A DNA stretch of 42,597 nt, from assembly GCA_000634515.1 (NCBI GenBank), contig JFNU01000169.1:76395-118991 (forward strand). Direction: 5' to 3'. Position numbers and translations under genes: made by a program. Source of the DNA: Prochlorococcus sp. scB245a_520K10. Lineage in GTDB: Bacteria; Cyanobacteriota; Cyanobacteriia; PCC-6307; Cyanobiaceae. Numbering within the stretch: the first letter of the stretch is position 1; every line of letters starts with the position of its first letter. Below, piece by piece: positions 18,474 to 25,982 of this stretch. A model generated the notes under the pieces. That model was not told where the DNA came from. It made no database searches and was given only the letters and a program-made list of their open reading frames with translations.

Positions 18474-19337
18474 ATGAATATCGATTCTTTATTTTCTCAT
18501 ATAGACCAAAAACCTGAAAGCGGAATTTTATATATAGTAGGAACTCCTATTGGAAATTTATATGATATTTCTTTAAGAGCTTTGAATACTCTAAAAAATG
18601 TTTCACTAATAGCTTGCGAAGATACTAGACAGACACAAAAAATAATGAATAAATATTCAATAAAAAATAATCTTATAAGTTTTAATATGCACAACTCAAT
18701 AAAAAAAATTCCAATAATTATAAATCAACTCAAGAAAGGTGAGTCAATTGCACTAGTGAGTGATGCAGGGATGCCAAGCATTTGCGATCCAGGTGAAAAT
18801 CTTGTTAGAGAAGTAAAATTAAATAAATTAAAAACTATTTGTATACCAGGCCCTTGCGCAGCTCTTACCGCTTTAGTTTCTAGTGGACTAGAATCATCTA
18901 AATTTATCTTTGAGGGTTTTCTACCAAAGAAACAAAGTGAAAGAAATAAAATCCTTTTTGATATCAGCAAAAATACTAAAACTACTATAGTTTATGAATC
19001 ACCTCATAGAATTAATAAATTATTACTAGAACTGAAAAATTTTTGCGGAGGTGATAGAGAAATTCAACTTTATCGCGAATTAACCAAAAAGTTTGAGGAG
19101 CATATTGGCAATAACATTAATGAAGTTATAGACAATATTCAAGATAAAGAAATTATTGGAGAGATAACAATATTAATTAGAGGTATAAACCATTCAAAAG
19201 ATCAAGATATAAATCTAATAATTTTAAAGAATGAACTTAATGAATTAATTAATGCAGGTTTAAATTTACCCTCGGCGTCTAAATACCTAGCAAAAAAAAA
19301 TGGTATTCCAAAAAATATAATTTATAATTTATATTAG
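18474..19337 (+). CDS. rsmI: 16S rRNA (cytidine1402-2'-O)-methyltransferase
   Basis: A 287-residue SAM-dependent enzyme of the tetrapyrrole-methylase fold. Diagnostic parts are LYIVGTPIGNLYDISLRAL (about residues 19-37), ACEDTRQTQKIM, ALVSDAGMPSICDPGENLV and the PGPCAALTALVSSGL loop. They are followed by FEGFLPKKQSER and YESPHRI. It modifies 16S rRNA in the decoding centre. The protein has about 15 extra residues before the usual N-terminus, and the C-terminal domain is shorter and Asn/Leu-rich. It begins 4 bp from the divergent cysQ-like gene. Confidence 0.95.
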   Translation: MNIDSLFSHIDQKPESGILYIVGTPIGNLYDISLRALNTLKNVSLIACEDTRQTQKIMNKYSIKNNLISFNMHNSIKKIPIIINQLKKGESIALVSDAGMPSICDPGENLVREVKLNKLKTICIPGPCAALTALVSSGLESSKFIFEGFLPKKQSERNKILFDISKNTKTTIVYESPHRINKLLLELKNFCGGDREIQLYRELTKKFEEHIGNNINEVIDNIQDKEIIGEITILIRGINHSKDQDINLIILKNELNELINAGLNLPSASKYLAKKNGIPKNIIYNLY

Positions 19338-19360
19338 AGATATATTAAGTAAAATAAGAT

Positions 19361-19591
19361 ATGTCTGAAGCATTTAAAAGGTTAATTTTTTCAATTACCT
19401 TCAATTCTTGTTTGTTTTTATTATTGATAATAGGTATACAAAATAGCTCAAGTAAAGGGAAGGTTAATTTGTTTAAACAAGAAACTATTTCCTTACCAAT
19501 AAGCTTTATAGTTGGTGTAAGTTTCATATCAGGTTCAATAACAGGAAGTTTTTTACCTATTTTTTTTAAAAACAAAAAGGTTGATAGTTAA
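19361..19591 (+). CDS. Small two-helix membrane protein, LapA-like
   Basis: A 76-residue protein with two predicted membrane helices, about residues 9-27 (FSITFNSCLFLLLIIGIQNS) and 44-67 (LPISFIVGVSFISGSITGSF). Between them is SSKGKVNLFKQETIS. The IQNS segment, a short polar strand, then a helix starting LP with small residues, resembles the LapA/DUF1049 family of small inner-membrane proteins. The function in cyanobacteria is unknown. It follows rsmI by 23 bp on the same strand, and its stop overlaps the convergent HTH-gene stop by 4 bp. Assignment is by helix pattern and a short motif only. Confidence 0.55.
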   Translation: MSEAFKRLIFSITFNSCLFLLLIIGIQNSSSKGKVNLFKQETISLPISFIVGVSFISGSITGSFLPIFFKNKKVDS

Positions 19592-20262
19592 ATAGAAATC
19601 AAATTTTCAGCAGTAACTATTCTAGATATTCCACGAGACATCAATATCGGAGCAACAATTCTAAATACATCAGTATTAGGAACTTTTAGTACTTTCTGGT
19701 CTTTGTTACAAATACGCTTTGCGGTCTTCAAGTCAAAATGAATTTCTATAGTTTTTCTTTGCAAATCATTTTGAGGTAAAAATTGCCATTCAGGATAATC
19801 TTTTAAATACTTAGTTTCTAGTTCGATTTCTTTTTTGACAATTAAAAAAACCATATTAGGCAGTTTTATTTCTGAGAGAGGTATCGAAGAAATATCTTTC
19901 TGAGAAACAGCTTCAAAGTCATGATCCAAAGGAGTTATTTCTATGAAGGATTCAAAAGGATTAATTTTATCTTCATTTGATGTACCTATTGATATTGAAG
20001 TATCATCAGTTTTATTTATTTTATTTTTCTCATTAATTTGTTGATTATCATTTTCAAGCAATTTTTCATTTTTTATATCGAATGTTGCATTTAATCTATT
20101 GAGAATTTCTTTATATTTTATTTCTCCGAGACTTTTTTTTAGATTTCTTATTATCGTCATTTTAGTGCAGTTAAACTTTTCAGATAAAAACTCAACAGAT
20201 TGATTATCTAAAAAATTAATTTTTATTTCTTCTTTTTGTTTTTCAGTGAGTCTTTTAGCCAA
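19588..20262 (-). CDS. Helix-turn-helix protein of marine picocyanobacteria, function unknown
   Basis: A 224-residue soluble protein. Residues about 3-45 look like a helix-turn-helix resembling transposase/resolvase-type DNA binders: LTEKQKEEIKINF, then SVEFLSEKFNCTKMTIIRNLKKSLG. A low-complexity Asn/Lys/Glu/Ser linker covers about 60-105. The C-terminal part, from about residue 125, reads SSIPLSEIKLPNMVFLIVKKEIELE and ends with VFRIVAPILMSRGISRIVTAENLI. I recall similar proteins in Prochlorococcus and marine Synechococcus but no assigned role. A sequence-specific regulator is possible. Its start faces tRNA-Arg 137 bp away. Confidence 0.65.
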   Translation of the reverse strand: MAKRLTEKQKEEIKINFLDNQSVEFLSEKFNCTKMTIIRNLKKSLGEIKYKEILNRLNATFDIKNEKLLENDNQQINEKNKINKTDDTSISIGTSNEDKINPFESFIEITPLDHDFEAVSQKDISSIPLSEIKLPNMVFLIVKKEIELETKYLKDYPEWQFLPQNDLQRKTIEIHFDLKTAKRICNKDQKVLKVPNTDVFRIVAPILMSRGISRIVTAENLISI

Positions 20263-20385
20263 ATTCGAAAATAACCATTAAGTTTGATTTTAGGAAATTA
20301 TCTCACAAAAGAATGTTATTTAAACAAATTAAAAATAAAAGTTGTTATCAACTCATCTTTGTAAATTTTAGACCTTACTGTCAGA

Positions 20386-20391
20386 TATAAT
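20386..20391 (+). promoter_or_regulatory. -10 box of the tRNA-Arg gene
   Basis: A perfect TATAAT hexamer ends 8 bases before the first base of the mature tRNA. Transcription would therefore begin almost at the tRNA 5' end. No good -35 hexamer is visible at 16-18 bp upstream. Confidence 0.6.
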
Positions 20392-20399
20392 GAATAAGT

Positions 20400-20473
<74 letters not shown>

Positions 20474-20501
20474 TTCAACCAAGAATAAATTTTTATTTAA
20501 T

Positions 20502-21911
20502 TTACATATTTGGGGATCCAACTTGCCAAAAATTAATTCCAAGTTCAATCAAATCATCTTTAGGAACTATCTTCCTAGTATCAAATATCCAAGCTGGTTT
20601 TCTCATAAGACTTGACAATTTTTGCCAATTTAATTCTTTATATTCCTGCCACTCAGTAATAATAATTATTGCGTCTGCATTTATCGCTGATTTATAAATA
20701 TCTTTCTCAAAATTCCATCTTCCATGAGATAACGGATTCTCTTCAAATTCTTTTATGGAAAGTTCCTGTTCAATCTGAATATTATTTACCTTGGGATCGT
20801 TTATTTTTAATTGAGCACCATTTTCTATTAAATTCTTTGATATTTCTATCGCTGGAGATTCTCTTGTGTCATTAGTATTAGCTTTAAAAGCAAAGCCTAA
20901 TAATAAGATTTTTTTACCAGTAACTGTTCCAAATAACTTCTCAACAACTAAATTAGAGATGCGCTTTTTTTGCCATTGATTTATAGTCAGGACTTGTTCC
21001 CAATAATTTGCGATACTGTCTAAGCCATAATGCCTACACAAATAAACTAAATTCAAAATATCTTTCTTGAAACAACTACCTCCAAATCCAGGACTAGGAG
21101 ATAAGAATTTTTTCCCTATTCTAGTATCATGACCTATTGCTTTTACTACTTCATCAATCTCTGCACCAGTTGATTCACATAATGCCGTAATTGAATTAAT
21201 GGAGCTTAATCTTTGCGCGAGAAAAGCATTCGCGATTAATTTAGAAAGTTCACTACTCCAGATATTTGTTAAAAGAATTTTTTCTTCAGGAATCCATTTT
21301 ATATAAATTTCTTTCAATATATCTATTGCTCCATAGTCCTCTCCACCTATTAAAACTCTATCAGGATTTTCCAAATCTTTAATAGCTGTTCCTTCAGCTA
21401 AAAATTCTGGACTAGATAAAACAGAAAAAGATTTTTTTTCAAAATCGCTATCACTTTCTGAATTCATCAATATATCCTTTATTAACTCTGCTGTCTTAAC
21501 TGGTACGGTACTTTTTTCAACAATTATGGTATGGCCTTTCGAATATTTAGCGACTTGTCTTGCACTAGATTCAACCCATTTCAAATCACTGGCATATCCT
21601 GCCCCTAGTCCTGATAACTTTGTTGGAGTATTTACTGATATAAATATCATTTCTGCTTCACCTATTGCTTTTTCTATGTTGGTTGAAAAAAATAAATTTC
21701 TATTTCTATTTCTTTTTACTACTTCTTTAAGTCCTGGTTCATATATTGGTAAATTCATTAAATCAGAATCATTCCATGCTGCAATTTTGTTTTCATTTAT
21801 ATCTACAAGAGTTACTTCAATGTCAGGACAATGATCAGAAATTACAGCCATTGTCGGACCTCCAACATAGCCTGCACCAATACAACAAATTTTCTTTATA
21901 GGTATTGAAAT
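20502..21911 (-). CDS. ugd: UDP-glucose 6-dehydrogenase; no canonical start codon in place
   Basis: The enzyme oxidises UDP-glucose to UDP-glucuronate with two NAD+. It has SSPEFLAEGTAIKDL, the catalytic-cysteine motif GFGGSCFKKDI, and a C-terminal FKANTNDTRESPA. The first in-frame ATG (21851) would give 449 residues beginning MAVISDHCPDIEV, but that lacks the NAD-binding loop. The frame stays open upstream to a TGA at 21956-21954 and encodes KKICCIGAGYVGGPT, the essential GxGxxG Rossmann motif. No ATG, GTG or TTG lies in that extension. I place the start at ATT (21911), with ATA at 21899 as alternative; both are guesses. It opens the surface-glycan region after tRNA-Arg and is divergent from the Wzy/WaaL-like gene. 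Confidence 0.85.
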   Translation of the reverse strand: MSIPIKKICCIGAGYVGGPTMAVISDHCPDIEVTLVDINENKIAAWNDSDLMNLPIYEPGLKEVVKRNRNRNLFFSTNIEKAIGEAEMIFISVNTPTKLSGLGAGYASDLKWVESSARQVAKYSKGHTIIVEKSTVPVKTAELIKDILMNSESDSDFEKKSFSVLSSPEFLAEGTAIKDLENPDRVLIGGEDYGAIDILKEIYIKWIPEEKILLTNIWSSELSKLIANAFLAQRLSSINSITALCESTGAEIDEVVKAIGHDTRIGKKFLSPSPGFGGSCFKKDILNLVYLCRHYGLDSIANYWEQVLTINQWQKKRISNLVVEKLFGTVTGKKILLLGFAFKANTNDTRESPAIEISKNLIENGAQLKINDPKVNNIQIEQELSIKEFEENPLSHGRWNFEKDIYKSAINADAIIIITEWQEYKELNWQKLSSLMRKPAWIFDTRKIVPKDDLIELGINFWQVGSPNM

Positions 21912-22188
21912 GGGTTTTAAAAAATTAGCTCTATTATAAATGATTGAGTTAAATCATATTAGATATGCTTATAAAGTTAAATCAATATATAAATCAATGA
22001 TTAATAGAAACTTAACTTCTCTAAACATTATTTACCAACTATTAATATTTATATTATTAAAAATTTAGAAACTGCATCAAAGCTCTATAGACAAAAATTT
22101 AATTTTTTAAATGAACTTATAACATCTTCAAACGAAGCTTAATTGTAAAATTTAGATACCATAGAAATTAATTAATTAATTAAATTCC

Positions 22189-23484
22189 TTGCAAGAAGTC
22201 AAATTAGATAAAGTTGAAAAAAAAATACCAAAATTATTTAATAATATTTTTTTAGTAGGTTCATTTCTTTTACCTTCGGCATTCACATTAGGAACTGGAT
22301 TTCTTTTAATTAGCGTAATTTATGGCGTCTATATCGGTAAAGGATATTTAAAAGACAAATTAAATATAATTTTTTTTATAGCTGGTATTTTTCTAATAAT
22401 TAGTGCTTTTATACATTCAAACTTTAACGATTACCTAAGTAACTACAATATAAATCATTCATTATCTTGGATTGGATTAGCTAATTGGATTCCTTTTTTC
22501 GTATGTTTTTGGGGATTTCAACCGTATTTAAATAGCAAAACAAAAAGAAGAAGTACAGCATTTGCTTTGCTTGCAGGTACCCTGCCTGTGATAATAACGG
22601 GAATTGGACAATCTTTTTTCAAGTGGTATGGGCCCATTCAAACATTGAATGGATTAATCGTTTGGTACCAAAGACCTATTGAAGGGATTACTGGAATGAC
22701 AGGCTTATTTAATAATCCAAACTATACAGGTTTATGGCTTAATTTAATTCTGCCATTTTGTTTGGCAGAAGCAATAAATTCAAGATCTAATAAATTAGAT
22801 AGGATTATCACTTTTATATTTTCTTTTAGTTTTGCCTTATGTACTATATTGACCAATTCAAGAGCAGCATGGATATGTATTTTTTTAGGAAGTGTAGTGA
22901 TTTTTGGTAAGAAAGGTCTAAAACTAATATTTCCTTTAATAATATCTATTTGTCTAATAATAAGCTCTACAATATATCCAATTTTTGGCAATAAAATTCA
23001 GTTTTTCTTTAGGTCTATTATTCCAAATAATATTTGGATGGAATTTGCAGATTTTCAAATCTCAAGATTAGATATTTGGAATACTGCATTAAAAAACATA
23101 ATAAATTTTCCAATTTTTGGAACTGGAGGCGGTTCTTTTCCGGATATTTATATGTATGAAACTGGACTATGGAAGGGTCATGCTCATAATTTACCATTAG
23201 AACTTTTTTTAAGTTATGGGATCCCAGCAGGAATAATTATTCTTTTACCAATTATTTACTTATTTATCTTTAGCACTAAAACAATTTTTTTTAATAAATT
23301 AATTAAAATCTCAATATTTGATAAAGCATGGGTAATTTCCATCATGTTATTTTTATTTTCACAATTAGTAGATGTTCAATATTTTGACGGGAGAATTAGT
23401 ATAACATTTTGGATCCTTCTTGCTGGAGCAAAAAATATAATTGACGAAGATAAACTTCCTATAAATTTTATTAAAGGGAAATAA
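22189..23484 (+). CDS. O-antigen polymerase/ligase-like (Wzy/WaaL) membrane protein
   Basis: A 431-residue protein with about ten to twelve predicted membrane helices and a TTG start. It carries the family marks of Wzy_C/O-antigen ligases: GLFNNPNYTGLWLNLILPF near residue 175, a cytoplasmic-side TNSRAAWICIFLG near 220, and a large periplasmic loop before GTGGGSFPDIYM and KGHAHNLPLELFLSYGIPAG near 325-345, where a histidine is typical. Such proteins polymerise lipid-linked repeat units or join glycan to lipid A core. Which of the two applies is not clear. It is divergent from ugd and lies 40 bp upstream of the initiating sugar transferase. Confidence 0.82.
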   Translation: MQEVKLDKVEKKIPKLFNNIFLVGSFLLPSAFTLGTGFLLISVIYGVYIGKGYLKDKLNIIFFIAGIFLIISAFIHSNFNDYLSNYNINHSLSWIGLANWIPFFVCFWGFQPYLNSKTKRRSTAFALLAGTLPVIITGIGQSFFKWYGPIQTLNGLIVWYQRPIEGITGMTGLFNNPNYTGLWLNLILPFCLAEAINSRSNKLDRIITFIFSFSFALCTILTNSRAAWICIFLGSVVIFGKKGLKLIFPLIISICLIISSTIYPIFGNKIQFFFRSIIPNNIWMEFADFQISRLDIWNTALKNIINFPIFGTGGGSFPDIYMYETGLWKGHAHNLPLELFLSYGIPAGIIILLPIIYLFIFSTKTIFFNKLIKISIFDKAWVISIMLFLFSQLVDVQYFDGRISITFWILLAGAKNIIDEDKLPINFIKGK

Positions 23485-23524
23485 ATAAAAAATGATATAT
23501 TAATAAAATTAGTTTTAATAATAG

Positions 23525-24919
23525 ATGCAAATAAGACTAACTTGGATTAATACAAGAAGACGAAAGATAATTGCAATTATCATAGATTTTTGGATATCTA
23601 TCTTACTTTATAATTATGTCTACTTTCTTGATCTTAATTCTTATCCAAACCAAGTTGTGACTATAAGCATAGGTTCCTTTTGGGTAATCTTTAGTTACAT
23701 ATTAGGAAGATATAAAAAACAAAAAAATATTTCCGTACAAAGCTCTTTATTTTCTATATTGAAGATTCTTTCTATGATAATCTTCGGTATATTTATTTAC
23801 GCATTTATTAATTGGTTTTCTTCAATTATTCTTTTTGATCAATTATTAATTGATCAAAAAGATTTATTACTTAAAGATATATTTATTAAATCAATTTTGA
23901 ATATAGGTTTTCTTAGTTTAATTTCCCAATCGTTCATTAGTATTCTAAATTATAAAATTTATGATAAGAAAAATCTATGGATTTTTTATGGGAAAGAACA
24001 AGAATATAGTAAATTTTTGCGAGAATTAAATTACCATTCAAATCATCCAGAAATAAATTTTATATCAGCTTCTGAGCCTCTAAAAATAAATAAATCTAAG
24101 AATTTGAAAGGGATTATAGTTAATGAGAACGATATAATAAACTTAGATAATCTAGACAATCTTTACAAAATAAAATTATCAGGTATTGAAGTTATAAATC
24201 TAATTGATTGGTTTGATAAAGAGTATCATAGGATCCCAACTGATTTCATAGAAAGTAATTATCAACTCATAAAAAAATTAAAATCTATTGAAGATAACTA
24301 TCATAATAGAATCAAGAGATTAGGTGATATTTTTGTAAGCCTTATAATAATATTAATAACTTTACCGGTTATTCTTATAGTAAGTTGTTTGATTTATTTA
24401 GAAGACAAAGGGCCTATTTTTTATACTCAAAAAAGATCTGGCTTAAATGGGAAAATTATAAAAATCATAAAATTTAGAAGCATGCACGTTGATGCTGAAA
24501 TTGAGGGAATTCAGTGGTCTAAAAACAATGATAAGAGAATTACACGTATCGGAAGAATATTAAGAGCCGTGAGAATTGACGAGTTACCGCAACTTTTTTG
24601 CGTTCTTTTAGGAAGTATGAGTTTGATTGGACCAAGACCAGAAAGGCCAGAAATAGAAAAAAAACTTTTTAAAAAAGTGCCCTATTACAAATCAAGATAT
24701 ATCTTAAAGCCTGGTATAAGTGGTTGGGCTCAAGTAAATTATCACTATGGGGCAAGCGTCTCAGACACGAAACAAAAATTAAGTTACGACATATATTACA
24801 TAAGTAATTTTTCATTTTTTCTAGACCTTTTAATCTTTTTTAAAACAATTAAATTAGTCTTAAATGCAAAAGGTTATAAACCGAAAAATATTATTGATAA
24901 TAATCCAAATACCAATTAG
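23525..24919 (+). CDS. Polyprenyl-phosphate sugar-1-phosphate transferase (WcaJ/WbaP-like)
   Basis: A 464-residue initiating transferase. It has four N-terminal membrane helices within residues about 12-145, a poorly conserved cytoplasmic domain, then a fifth helix (IFVSLIIILITLPVILIVS) and the Bac_transf catalytic domain from about residue 255. Motifs are FYTQKRSGLNGKIIKIIKFRSM, RIDELPQLFCVLLGSMSLIGPRPERP and KPGISGWAQVNY. It links sugar-1-phosphate to undecaprenyl phosphate, the first step of O-antigen or exopolysaccharide assembly at the inner membrane. Its 3' end overlaps the convergent epimerase gene by 29 bp. A perfect 13-bp inverted repeat lies inside it at 23832-23860. Confidence 0.92.
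   Translation: MQIRLTWINTRRRKIIAIIIDFWISILLYNYVYFLDLNSYPNQVVTISIGSFWVIFSYILGRYKKQKNISVQSSLFSILKILSMIIFGIFIYAFINWFSSIILFDQLLIDQKDLLLKDIFIKSILNIGFLSLISQSFISILNYKIYDKKNLWIFYGKEQEYSKFLRELNYHSNHPEINFISASEPLKINKSKNLKGIIVNENDIINLDNLDNLYKIKLSGIEVINLIDWFDKEYHRIPTDFIESNYQLIKKLKSIEDNYHNRIKRLGDIFVSLIIILITLPVILIVSCLIYLEDKGPIFYTQKRSGLNGKIIKIIKFRSMHVDAEIEGIQWSKNNDKRITRIGRILRAVRIDELPQLFCVLLGSMSLIGPRPERPEIEKKLFKKVPYYKSRYILKPGISGWAQVNYHYGASVSDTKQKLSYDIYYISNFSFFLDLLIFFKTIKLVLNAKGYKPKNIIDNNPNTN
23832..23860. repeat. Perfect 13-bp inverted repeat inside the initiating transferase gene
   Basis: TTTTTGATCAATT at 23832-23844 and its complement AATTGATCAAAAA at 23848-23860 are separated by three bases. It codes for FDQLLIDQK, so the symmetry is partly forced by the codons. 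It ends in runs of T and A, like an intrinsic terminator stem without GC pairs. It may be chance in AT-rich DNA. Confidence 0.7.
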
Positions 24920-25910
24920 CAAATTTATTAACTCCTTCTTTTATCGTGACTAGTGGCCTATAACTAATCCAGTCTTCCAAACTCTGAGTTGATGCATAAG
25001 TTGATTCGACATCTCCAGGTTGCATATTTTCAAAAACTTTTGTTGCCTTAATAGATAAAGCTTCCTCCAATAATTCAACAAAATCAAGAAGCTTTACTGG
25101 ATTACCATTGCCAATATTAAATATCCTATGAGGAATTGATGGTTTGCCAAATTTATAGTCATCATCAGGAGAGGGGACTTTCAAAGAACATAAATAGGTT
25201 CCTTCGATAATGTCAGATATAAAAGTAAAATCTCTACTCATGTTCCCATGATTAAAAACTGTGATTGGTTTTTTCTGCAATATTTTATCAGCAAAAATCA
25301 TTGGAGCCATATCAGGTCTTCCCCAAGGACCGTAAACAGTAAAAAATCTAAGTCCTGTTATGGGTAAATTATAAATATTGCTATAAGCATGAGCCATCAT
25401 TTCATTGGATATTTTTGTTGCGGCATAAAAGCTTAATGGAGTATCAACTTTATGTCCCTCAGAAAAAGGATATTCTTTACTCGCGCCATAAACTGAACTA
25501 CTAGATGCATAAACCAAATGTCTTACATCATGGGTTTGGCATAGGTCCAAAATATTTGAGAATCCCAATAGATTGGATTTAACGTATGAAGATGGATTAA
25601 CGATCGAATATCTAACTCCAGCCTGTGCAGCTAAGTTAACAACAATCTGGGGTTTTGAATCTAGAAATATTTTTCTCATATGATTTTTATCTTCGATATT
25701 ACTTTTATAAAAAAGCCAACTAAAGTTATTTTTAATTGAATATTCTTTTATATTTTTAAGCCTTTTTAATTTTAAATTTTTGTCGTAATAACTATTAATA
25801 TTATCAATTCCAATAACTTGAAAACCTGATCCTAAGAATTTTTTTACCAAAAATGACCCTATAAAGCCAGCCGCTCCAGTAATAAGGATAGGTCCATTAT
25901 TTTGCATCAT
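24891..25910 (-). CDS. NAD-dependent epimerase, UDP-glucuronate 4-epimerase-like
   Basis: A 339-residue extended SDR enzyme. The N-terminus has TGAAGFIGSFLVKKFL (NAD-binding GxxGxxG, about residues 12-27) and IDNINSYYDKNLKLKRL, a stretch typical of UDP-glucuronate 4-epimerases. YASSSSVYGASKEYPF, the catalytic Y-A-A-T-K, and VYGPWGRPDMAPMIFADKIL follow. It would interconvert UDP-glucuronate and UDP-galacturonate, using the product of the nearby ugd. Its 3' end overlaps the transferase gene by 29 bp in convergent orientation, and the start faces the LptD-like gene across 72 bp. Related sugar specificity (e.g. UDP-galactose) is possible but the DNINSYYD segment favours the uronate. Confidence 0.85.
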   Translation of the reverse strand: MMQNNGPILITGAAGFIGSFLVKKFLGSGFQVIGIDNINSYYDKNLKLKRLKNIKEYSIKNNFSWLFYKSNIEDKNHMRKIFLDSKPQIVVNLAAQAGVRYSIVNPSSYVKSNLLGFSNILDLCQTHDVRHLVYASSSSVYGASKEYPFSEGHKVDTPLSFYAATKISNEMMAHAYSNIYNLPITGLRFFTVYGPWGRPDMAPMIFADKILQKKPITVFNHGNMSRDFTFISDIIEGTYLCSLKVPSPDDDYKFGKPSIPHRIFNIGNGNPVKLLDFVELLEEALSIKATKVFENMQPGDVESTYASTQSLEDWISYRPLVTIKEGVNKFANWYLDYYQ

Positions 25911-25982
25911 CTTTTCAGAATAGAATTTTAATATAAAGCATTACAATATATAATTAGAAAAATATTGAGAAATTAAATATTC

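Noticed and set aside
22168..22184. ATTA-type short repeat upstream of the Wzy-like gene
   Set aside because: A simple four-base repeat expected in such AT-rich DNA, with no further structure.
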